Origin: Corynebacterium sp. zg-331
GTDB lineage: Bacteria > Actinomycetota > Actinomycetes > Mycobacteriales > Mycobacteriaceae
Assembly: GCF_014267345.1 (NCBI RefSeq)
Contig: NZ_JACMYD010000011.1
Span: forward strand, 1 to 42,561
Direction of reading: 5' to 3'
DNA length: 42,561 nucleotides
Made by a program: the position numbers and the translations under genes. Of the stretch, positions 6,694 to 13,326 are shown piece after piece. Numbering within the stretch: position 1 is the stretch's first letter; each line of letters begins with the position of its first letter. A model generated the notes under the pieces. It saw nothing but the letters and a program-made list of their open reading frames with translations. It did no database searches and was not told the DNA's origin.

Positions 6694-8422
6694 CATCACC
6701 CCCCTGACCACCGTTCTCATCGCCAACCGCGGCGAAATCGCGGTGCGCATCGCCCGGGTGGCGGCCGACCTCGGAATGCGCTCCATCGCAGTGTATTCCG
6801 ACGCCGACGCCGAGGCCCCGCACGCGCTGGCGGCCGACGAGGCCTACCGCCTGCCCGGCACCTCCCCGGCAGAGACGTACCTCAACGCCCCGGCCATCAT
6901 CAAGATCGCCCTGCGCGCCGGCGCGGACTGCGTGCATCCCGGATACGGCTTTCTTTCCGAAAACTCCGACTTCGCCCGCGACGTCCTCGCGGCGGGGCTG
7001 ACCTGGATCGGGCCTCGCCCGGAGACGATCGACACCCTGGGCGATAAGGTCTCGGCGCGGCGACTGGCCGAATCCGTGGGTGCTCCCCTGGCACCGGGAA
7101 CCTCGGACCCGGTGGAGTCCTGGGAGCAGGCCCGCGACTTCGCCGAGGAGCACGGCCTGCCCATCGCCATCAAGGCGGCCTTCGGCGGCGGCGGGCGCGG
7201 CCTCAAGGTGGTCTCCGAGCTCGACGAGATCGAGGATGCCTTCCGCTCCGCCGGGCGCGAGGCCGTCGAGGCCTTTGGGCGCGGGGAATGCTTCGTGGAG
7301 AAGTTCCTGACCAAACCCCGGCACGTGGAGGCCCAGGTACTGGCGGATCGGCATGGCAACGTGGCGGTGCTGGGCACCCGCGATTGCTCCACGCAACGGC
7401 GCTTTCAAAAGCTCGTGGAGGAGGCACCAGCCCCCTTCCTCACCGAGGAACAGTGCACCGCCATCGTCGAGGGTGCGCGCGAGGTCTGCCGGGCGGCCGG
7501 ATACCTGGGGGCGGGCACGGTGGAGTTCATCGTCTCCGAGGACGGCACCGTCTCCTTCCTTGAGGTCAACACCCGCGTGCAGGTGGAACACCCCGTCACC
7601 GAGGCCGTGACCGGCCTGGACATCATCGCCGAGCAGTTCCGCATCGCGGCGGGCCACCCGCTACCCTTCGACGGCGACCCGCCCTCCCGCGGCCACGCCT
7701 TTGAGTTCCGCATCAACGCCGAGGACGTAGCGCACGGCTTCGTGCCCTGCCCCGGTACCATCACCGCCTTCGAGCCGCCCCTGGGTCCCGGCATCCGCGT
7801 GGACACCGGCGTGCGCGCGGGCTGGACCATTCCGGGGGTCTACGATTCCCTGCTGGCCAAGCTCATAGTGTGGGGCCCCACCCGCGAGATCGCCCTGGTG
7901 CGCGCCCGGCGCGCCCTGCGCGAGTTCCGCATCGAGGGCGTACGCACGGTGCTGCCGTTCCAGCGCGACATCGTGGAGCACCCCGCCCTGGTGGGCGAGA
8001 CCCTGGGGATATACACCGACTGGGTGGATAAGGAATACACGCCCACCTTTGGAGATGGCCCCGAGGCCATCGTAGAGGCCTACGCCGAGCGCACCACCGT
8101 CACCGTCGAGATCGACGGCCGCCTGCATTCCGTGGGCCTGCCCGTCTCCCTGTTTGCCTCCGCCGCGCCCACGCCGGTGGCCCCCGCAGCGGCCTCAGGG
8201 GACAAGCGCACCGAGGGCGATGTGGCCTGTCCCTACACCGGAACGCTGGTGGCGTGGAAGGTCGAGGACGGCGAGGAGGTAACCGAGGGGCAGGCCGTGG
8301 CCACGGTGGAGGCCATGAAGATGGAATCCAACGTCACCGCTCCTCGCTCCGGTACGATCCACCTCATGACCTCTCCGGGGGACGCCGTGGAGCGCGGCGC
8401 CGCCCTGGCCCGGATCGAATAG
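6686..8422 (+). CDS. Biotin carboxylase with C-terminal biotin carboxyl carrier domain
   Basis: The protein is 578 residues. Residues about 9-120 are the biotin carboxylase N-domain (VLIANRGEIAVRIARVAADLG, HPGYGFLSEN). An ATP-grasp domain follows with the Gly-rich loop KAAFGGGGRGLKVV, RHVEAQVLADRHGN, the catalytic block FLEVNTRVQVEHPVTE, and the C-terminal domain FEFRINAED. After a short Ala/Pro linker the BCCP domain carries EAMKMES, whose Lys (about residue 545) would be biotinylated. It would carboxylate biotin using ATP and bicarbonate. No AccD-type carboxyltransferase is nearby. Instead it overlaps the gene for the AHS1-AHS2 protein, homologous to the carboxyltransferase half of urea carboxylase, so a lactam or oxoproline carboxylation role is plausible. 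A general acyl-CoA carboxylase alpha subunit is the alternative. Confidence 0.92.
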   Translation: MSDITPLTTVLIANRGEIAVRIARVAADLGMRSIAVYSDADAEAPHALAADEAYRLPGTSPAETYLNAPAIIKIALRAGADCVHPGYGFLSENSDFARDVLAAGLTWIGPRPETIDTLGDKVSARRLAESVGAPLAPGTSDPVESWEQARDFAEEHGLPIAIKAAFGGGGRGLKVVSELDEIEDAFRSAGREAVEAFGRGECFVEKFLTKPRHVEAQVLADRHGNVAVLGTRDCSTQRRFQKLVEEAPAPFLTEEQCTAIVEGAREVCRAAGYLGAGTVEFIVSEDGTVSFLEVNTRVQVEHPVTEAVTGLDIIAEQFRIAAGHPLPFDGDPPSRGHAFEFRINAEDVAHGFVPCPGTITAFEPPLGPGIRVDTGVRAGWTIPGVYDSLLAKLIVWGPTREIALVRARRALREFRIEGVRTVLPFQRDIVEHPALVGETLGIYTDWVDKEYTPTFGDGPEAIVEAYAERTTVTVEIDGRLHSVGLPVSLFASAAPTPVAPAAASGDKRTEGDVACPYTGTLVAWKVEDGEEVTEGQAVATVEAMKMESNVTAPRSGTIHLMTSPGDAVERGAALARIE

Positions 8423-8430
8423 AGGAGACC

Positions 8431-9069
8431 ATGAGAGCAGCGCAGGCGGCTTCGCGGCTGCGCCGAGCCATTTCCGCCGGACAGCACCTTCCCGGCGAGC
8501 AGCTCCGCGAGACGGACACCGCCTAACACCTGGGCATTTCCCGCAATACCTTGCGCGAAGCCTTCACCATGCTCGCCGCCGAAGGACTGGTGGCGCGCGA
8601 GCCGAATCGGGGCGTGTTCATCCTCTCGCCCAAGACCGACGACGTCCACGCGCTCTACGAAGCCCGGATGATCGTCGAGCCCGCCGCGCTGCGCTGGGGA
8701 ACGCGCGTGTCAGTGGAATCCCTCGACGCCGCGGTGACCCAGGCGGAGTCGGCTCGCCGACGCGGAGATCTGCCGCTGGTGGCGCAGGCAAACCAACGCT
8801 TTCACCGCGAGATCATGGCGGGATCCGGGTCCGCGCTGCTGGAGCAGTCCGCGCAGCAGATCCTGGCGCGGATGCGGCTGGTGTTTCTCTCCGTCCAGCG
8901 CCTCGACCCGAACTTTCACGCCCAGTTCATCGCCGATAACCGTGCGGTGGTCACCGCCCTGGGGGCGGGAGACCGCGCCGGGGCGGCGGAACTCCTGCGC
9001 GGCGGGCTCGACCACGCCCGCGAGCTGGTGCTGGGCGCCCTAGCCCCACAGCCCGGCCAGGCCGGATAG
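8431..9069 (+). pseudogene. GntR (FCD/FadR-type) regulator interrupted by an in-frame TAA
   Basis: From ATG 8431 (GAGGAG just upstream) the frame encodes a winged-helix start, SRLRRAISAGQHLPGEQLRETDTA. TAA at 8524-8526 interrupts it, and the same frame continues HLGISRNTLREAFTMLAAEGLV. Aligned on the usual GntR pattern LREAELAERLGVSR, the stop replaces exactly one residue (a Glu or Gln codon with one change). Downstream, an FCD effector domain is complete (ALYEARMIVEPAALRW, NQRFHREIMAGSGS, FIADNRAVVTALGAGDRAGAAELL). A restart at 8551 or 8569 would lack half of the DNA-binding helix-turn-helix. It most likely repressed the pxp operon and the transporter through the shared palindrome. The last 30 bases overlap the 3' end of the convergent transporter gene. 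Confidence 0.85.
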
Positions 9070-10275
9070 CGAGTTCCAACCCAGGTAGATGGTGAGCAGC
9101 CACACCGCCGTGCCCAGGAGCTTCAGCCACATTGGGTAGCGGTACCCGCGCAGCAGGTCGCCGCGCCGCCAGACCACCCAGAGCACCACGGCGAAGCCCA
9201 CCGGCAGGATCAGGCCGTTGAAGGCCCCGGCGAAGATGAGCAGGGTCTGCGGGGCGGAGTTTAACAGGAGGTAGGCGGCGGCGCAGACCGCGATGAAGGC
9301 CACGGTGATCAACGAGCGCACCCTGGCCGGGGTGGCCTGGGTGGTCACGAAGCTCACGGAGGTGTAGGAGGCACCGATCACGGAGGTCAGCCCCGCGGCC
9401 CAGAGCACCACGCCGAACAGGCGCAGGCCGATTTCTCCGGCGGCGTGGTAGAAGGCGTCGGCGGCGGTGTTGTCCTCGGCCAGGGTCACCCCGGTGGCCA
9501 CCACCCCCAACACGGCGAGGAAGAGCAGCACGCGCATCACTCCGGTGACGATGATCCCCAGCACGGAGCCCCGGCTGAGCTCGGCCAGGTGCTCCAGGCC
9601 GGTCAGGCCGCTGTCGATCATGCGGTGCGCCCCAGCAAAGGTGATGTACCCACCCACGGTGCCGCCCACCAGGGTGGTAATCACCAGGAAGTCCACGTGG
9701 GCAGGCGCCACGGTGTTTTTGAGTGCCTCTCCCACCGGCGGGGCCGAGGCGATGGCGACGTAGAGCATGAGCAGGATCATCAGCGCGCCCAGGCCCGCCA
9801 CAATCCGATCCAGGGCCATGCCGGCACGCCGGGAAAGGAACACGAGCACGCCCACCAGCGCGGAGACGGCCCCACCGATTTTGGGATCCACCCCCAGCAT
9901 GGCGTTGGTGCCCAGGCCCGCCCCGGCGATGTTGCCGATGTTGAACACCATGCCGCCGGCAAAGACGCAGGCCGCCATGACCCAGCCGAGCCCGGGCAGG
10001 ACGGTGTTGCCCAGCTCGTTGGCCCGCAGGCCGGTGATGCCGAGTACCCGCCAGACGTTCATCTGAATGGCCACGTCCACCAGGATGGACACGAGGATGG
10101 CGAAGGCAAAGGCCGCGCCCAGCTTCACGGTGAACACGCTGGTCTGCGTGAGGAATCCGGGTCCGATGGCGCTGGTGGCCATGAGGAACATCGCCCCGAG
10201 AATGGCGGTGCGCCCGGCGTGGCTGCGCGCGCGGGATTCGGCGCGGTCATGGGCCTCGTCCTGTGTTTGGCTCAC
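9040..10275 (-). CDS. NRAMP-like transporter (YcsG-type)
   Basis: This 411-residue protein has about 11 hydrophobic segments and an NRAMP-like fold pattern. The first helix reads MATSAIGPGFLTQTSVFT, where true metal-transporting NRAMPs carry the DPGN motif; here Asp is replaced, so the metal site is probably absent. The helix-6 region is GAHRMIDSGLTG rather than the MPH motif of Mn/Fe transporters. B. subtilis carries a similar protein (YcsG) beside its pxp genes, so uptake of 5-oxoproline or a related amide is plausible, but unproven. The GTG start at 10275 has AGGAGGGG upstream. The promoter region carries the same TTGTTGAACAA palindrome as pxpA, indicating co-regulation. Confidence 0.8.
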   Translation of the reverse strand: MSQTQDEAHDRAESRARSHAGRTAILGAMFLMATSAIGPGFLTQTSVFTVKLGAAFAFAILVSILVDVAIQMNVWRVLGITGLRANELGNTVLPGLGWVMAACVFAGGMVFNIGNIAGAGLGTNAMLGVDPKIGGAVSALVGVLVFLSRRAGMALDRIVAGLGALMILLMLYVAIASAPPVGEALKNTVAPAHVDFLVITTLVGGTVGGYITFAGAHRMIDSGLTGLEHLAELSRGSVLGIIVTGVMRVLLFLAVLGVVATGVTLAEDNTAADAFYHAAGEIGLRLFGVVLWAAGLTSVIGASYTSVSFVTTQATPARVRSLITVAFIAVCAAAYLLLNSAPQTLLIFAGAFNGLILPVGFAVVLWVVWRRGDLLRGYRYPMWLKLLGTAVWLLTIYLGWNSLSGLAGLWG

Positions 10276-10310
10276 GGCGCATCCCCTCCTTATGTGACTT
10301 AATACATGAG

Positions 10311-10327
10311 ATTGTTGTTGAACAATC
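10311..10327. promoter_or_regulatory. GntR/FadR-type operator upstream of the NRAMP-like gene
   Basis: TTGTTGAACAA at 10315-10325, followed by TC, repeats the core of the pxpA operator. It is also part of ATTGTTGTTGAACAAT (10311-10326), itself an inverted repeat. It lies 40 bases upstream of the GTG start and next to a TATTAA (-10 candidate, minus strand, 10299-10304), so binding would overlap the -35 region. Confidence 0.7.
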
Positions 10328-10372
10328 TACACAACAACTACACCTTCCTTGCACTCATCACCCCCGCCCAGT

Positions 10373-10402
10373 ATAACTAAACCGTCCAGACGGTATAGTT
10401 AT
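10373..10402. promoter_or_regulatory. TetR-type palindromic operator over the MFS promoter
   Basis: Left arm ATAACTAAACCGTC (10373-10386) and right arm GACGGTATAGTTAT (10389-10402) are reverse complements except for one base, around a 2-base centre. The right arm contains TATAGT, a likely -10 box, and the ATG follows 10 bases after the operator. The TetR gene downstream of the transporter is the obvious candidate to bind it. Confidence 0.8.
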
Positions 10403-10412
10403 AGGAGCGTTC

Positions 10413-11900
10413 ATGAGCAGCCTTCGCCGGTGGAGCAGCCTCGCCGTGCTGGTCAGCGCCGTTCTGCCGCTCGTCATCGATTCCACGGTTCTCTACCTCG
10501 CCGTCCCCTCCCTCACCCGCGACCTCGCCCCCACCGCCACCCAGGTCCTGTGGATCGGCGATATTTACTCGCTCTCTCTCGCGGGCCTGCTCGTGACCAT
10601 GGGCAACCTCGCCGATCGCATCGGACGCAAGCGCCTGCTGCTCGTCGGCACGGCCGCCTTCGGGGCCGCCTCGCTGCTTGCCGCGCTGGCCCCCACCCCC
10701 GAGGTCCTCATCGCCGCCCGCCTTCTCCTCGGGATCGCGGGGGCCACCATCATGCCCTCCACGCTTTCCCTCATCCGCAACATCTTCACCGATCCCGCGG
10801 AACGCACCCGCGCCATCGCCTTGTGGTCCGCCGCCTCGGCCAGCGGGATCGCCCTCGGGCCGCTCATCGGCGGAGCACTGCTGGAGCACTTCTGGTGGGG
10901 CTCGGTATTCCTCATCAATCTCCCGGTGACAGCGGCCGTGCTCCTCCTGGGCGGCTGGCTCCTGCCGGAATCGCGCACCCCCTCCCCCGGCCCCTTCAAT
11001 CTGCTCTCCAGCGGACTGTCCATGCTGGCGATCATCCCCGCGGTCTACACCATCAAGCAGGCCGCCGGCGGCTCCTTTGATCCCGCCACCGCCGCGATCC
11101 TGGCAATGGGCCTGCTCAGCGGCTATCTTTTTATCCGTCGCCAGCGCCGCCTGGCCACCCCGATGATCGAGCTCGAGCTCTTTGCCAACTCCGCATTTAG
11201 CGGGGCCGTGCTGGTCAATCTCATCTCCGTGTTCGCGCTCAGCGGGGCGCTGTTTTTCTACTCGCAGTATCTTCAGCTGGTGCGCGGGCTGCGGCCGTTC
11301 CAGGCCGGCCTGGCGGAGCTTCCTGTGGCCCTGGCCTCCATGCTCGCCGCGGCCTCCGTGGGCCTGCTTCTGAGGCGACTGGGCCGGGGCCGCGCCATCG
11401 CGGTCTCCCTGCTCATCGGCGCGGCGGGGCTTGCCCTGGTGGCGGTCACCGAGGGTGCCGACCACCTACTGTGGTTGCTGCTGGCCACCGTCCCCCTGGG
11501 CCTGGGCGTGGGCATCGCGGAAACGCTCAGCGTGGATGCCGTGGTTTCGGCGGTTCGTCCAGAGAAAGCCGGGGCGGCCTCCTCCATCTCGGAGACTGCC
11601 TACGAGCTCGGCGCGGCCCTGGGGGTGGCCGTCCTCGGCTCCCTCGTCGCCGCGCTCTATCGGCTGCGCCTCGACTTTCCGGCGGGCACCGATCCCAACC
11701 TTGCCCGCCAGGCGCGGGACTCACTGGCCACCGCCGCCCATCTCCTCGCCCCAGGGAGCGCTACCCTGCGCGCTGCTCAGGAGGCCTTCGTCTCCGCCAT
11801 GCAGTCCACCACGCTCGTCGCGGTGGTTATGATGTTGGTCGCCGCAGCGGTGGCGTACTTCTTCATCCCCAACGAGACCGGCGCCACCCCGGATCACTAA
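10413..11900 (+). CDS. MFS transporter, DHA2 (QacA/EmrB-like) family
   Basis: The 495 residues and roughly 14 hydrophobic segments fit the 14-helix drug:H+ antiporter family. The N-terminal motif D-equivalent is VIDSTVLYLAVPSLTRDL; loop 2-3 carries motif A, GNLADRIGRKRLL; helix 5 carries the antiporter motif C region (ASASGIALGPLIGGALLEHFWWGSVFLINLP). Such proteins export cationic or lipophilic compounds using the proton gradient. The start ATG has GGAG six bases upstream. A 30-base palindrome overlaps the promoter, and a TetR gene follows 19 bases downstream, so it is probably derepressed by its own substrates. The substrate cannot be read from the sequence. Confidence 0.9.
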   Translation: MSSLRRWSSLAVLVSAVLPLVIDSTVLYLAVPSLTRDLAPTATQVLWIGDIYSLSLAGLLVTMGNLADRIGRKRLLLVGTAAFGAASLLAALAPTPEVLIAARLLLGIAGATIMPSTLSLIRNIFTDPAERTRAIALWSAASASGIALGPLIGGALLEHFWWGSVFLINLPVTAAVLLLGGWLLPESRTPSPGPFNLLSSGLSMLAIIPAVYTIKQAAGGSFDPATAAILAMGLLSGYLFIRRQRRLATPMIELELFANSAFSGAVLVNLISVFALSGALFFYSQYLQLVRGLRPFQAGLAELPVALASMLAAASVGLLLRRLGRGRAIAVSLLIGAAGLALVAVTEGADHLLWLLLATVPLGLGVGIAETLSVDAVVSAVRPEKAGAASSISETAYELGAALGVAVLGSLVAALYRLRLDFPAGTDPNLARQARDSLATAAHLLAPGSATLRAAQEAFVSAMQSTTLVAVVMMLVAAAVAYFFIPNETGATPDH

Positions 11901-11919
11901 CCGCCGGAAAGGAATCCTC

Positions 11920-12492
11920 ATGGCCCGCACCAAGCGCACCCCGGAGGAGACTAAGGACCACATCCTTCAGGCCGCCGCCCGACTCATCCGGCGCAGCGGC
12001 CCCAGCGTATCCCTTGCGGCCATCGCCGCGGAGGCCAACGTATCCAAGGGCGGCCTACTCTACCATTTTCCCAGCAAGAACGACCTTTTACACGGGCTGG
12101 TCACGGACGTCATGCAGCGCTTCCGCGCCCAGGTCGAGGAGGCCGATCGCCGAGCCAGGGATTTCACCCCCGGTCACCTCTCGCGTGCCTATATCCGCAC
12201 CGTCTTCGCCGGAACGAGAAACCCCAAGGCTCTCCACGAGGAGCTCGCCCTGGCCACGCACCTGCTCTCCGAGCCGGGGCTGCGCGAGGTCACCCGACGC
12301 AACGCCGCGCGGTGGCGCGCCGAGCTCCACGACGATGGCCTGGATGCCCGCGCGGCCCGCCTGATCATCGCCGCCACCGACGGCAGCAGCTCCGGCCCGC
12401 TGTGGGGGGCGATCCTCACCCCAGACGACCTCGTCAGCCTGGAGCGCGACCTGCTGGTCCTGACCTATTCCGCCGCCACCGCGACGTCGTAA
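11920..12492 (+). CDS. TetR-family regulator (local regulator of the MFS exporter)
   Basis: A 190-residue TetR protein. The N-terminal HTH is typical: ETKDHILQAAARLIRRSG, then VSLAAIAAEANVSKGGLLYHFPSKNDLLHGLV. The rest is an all-helical ligand domain with no recognisable signature. AAAGG lies upstream of the ATG. It is cotranscribed with the exporter and presumably binds the palindrome at 10373-10402, making an autoregulated circuit. Its last 28 bases overlap the 3' end of the convergent GAP-like gene. Confidence 0.9.
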   Translation: MARTKRTPEETKDHILQAAARLIRRSGPSVSLAAIAAEANVSKGGLLYHFPSKNDLLHGLVTDVMQRFRAQVEEADRRARDFTPGHLSRAYIRTVFAGTRNPKALHEELALATHLLSEPGLREVTRRNAARWRAELHDDGLDARAARLIIAATDGSSSGPLWGAILTPDDLVSLERDLLVLTYSAATATS

Positions 12493-13151
12493 AACGTCCA
12501 GGCACCCAGGCCCAGCAGAAAGAAGCCCACCGTGTACCCGGCGAGGCGAATGGAGGTCAGCGGGTGCACCCGCGCCCACTCGAAGGCCCGCCCCACCGGG
12601 GAGTAGGGGTACCGGCGCACCCAGGCCACCGCGAAGGCGCTCAGCACGGGCAGGCTCAGCGCTATGGTGGCGTAGACCACCATGCCCAGATAACGCTGCG
12701 TCACGCCGAAATTCCCGGCGGAGACCACCCCGATACCCAGGTAAAAGGGAACGGAGGTGGCCGATTGCACTACCCCGAGCACGAACCCCACCGCCGGAGT
12801 CATGGCCGCCGGGCCGCGCAGGGGTCGCAGCACCCGGCGCACCAGCCCCACCGTCGCCTCTCCGGAGCTGCGCGCGGTGGCCACCAGGGAGAAGAGGCCA
12901 AATCCGGCGAGGACGAGCGCGTAGATCGGCGATTCCAGGGCGGCGCGGATGGTGTCGCCCAGGCCATCAAAGACCAGAAGGACCAGCAGAGCGTAGAGGA
13001 ACACCCCCAGCCAGTCGCCCGCGATCAGCAGCGCGGACACCGCGCCAAAGCGCCCGCGACGCGACAGCAGCACGCCGAGCGCCACGAGCACGCCGATGAG
13101 CAGCACGTTCACGGAATCGGCGAGGGCCATGGAGGCGGCTTGCAGGATCAA
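12465..13151 (-). CDS. GAP/Sap-like six-helix membrane protein
   Basis: About 228 residues with six hydrophobic segments, starting MILQAASMALADSVNVLLIG. The ALADSxN pattern in helix 1 and the general layout recall the mycobacterial GAP (glycolipid-addressing) proteins, which assist MmpL-dependent lipid transport. The divergent neighbour is an MMPL transporter, in line with that. I favour the TTG at 13151 because GAGGAG stands five bases upstream and it completes the first helix; ATG 13130 is the alternative. It shares its upstream region, with nested inverted repeats, with the MMPL gene. Family assignment is from pattern, not a search. The 3' end overlaps the TetR gene. Confidence 0.6.
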   Translation of the reverse strand: MILQAASMALADSVNVLLIGVLVALGVLLSRRGRFGAVSALLIAGDWLGVFLYALLVLLVFDGLGDTIRAALESPIYALVLAGFGLFSLVATARSSGEATVGLVRRVLRPLRGPAAMTPAVGFVLGVVQSATSVPFYLGIGVVSAGNFGVTQRYLGMVVYATIALSLPVLSAFAVAWVRRYPYSPVGRAFEWARVHPLTSIRLAGYTVGFFLLGLGAWTFYDVAVAAE

Positions 13152-13242
13152 CGGCGCTCCTCGTGGGGATAGGCGGTGGCTTTTGCTGCCACCACTGTAA
13201 CCACCCGCGGTTGGGACTCGGCCCTCCCCTCCACCACAAAAA

Positions 13243-13295
13243 TGCACAATGTAGGCAAACTTGCATAATTAGAGAATTATTGCCTATCATGTGCA
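13243..13295. promoter_or_regulatory. Nested inverted repeats between the GAP-like and MMPL genes
   Basis: The outer pair is TGCACAATGTAGGCAA (13243-13258) and TTGCCTATCATGTGCA (13280-13295), matching at 13 of 16 positions when inverted. Between them is ATAATT-AGAG-AATTAT (13265-13280), a perfect inner repeat. TATCAT (13286-13291) is a -10 candidate for the MMPL gene. The AT-rich symmetry in a divergent promoter points to a TetR-type operator, probably for the regulator at 15712. Confidence 0.65.
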
Positions 13296-13326
13296 ATGTC
13301 CCTATCTCCGTCCCAGAAAGACATCC

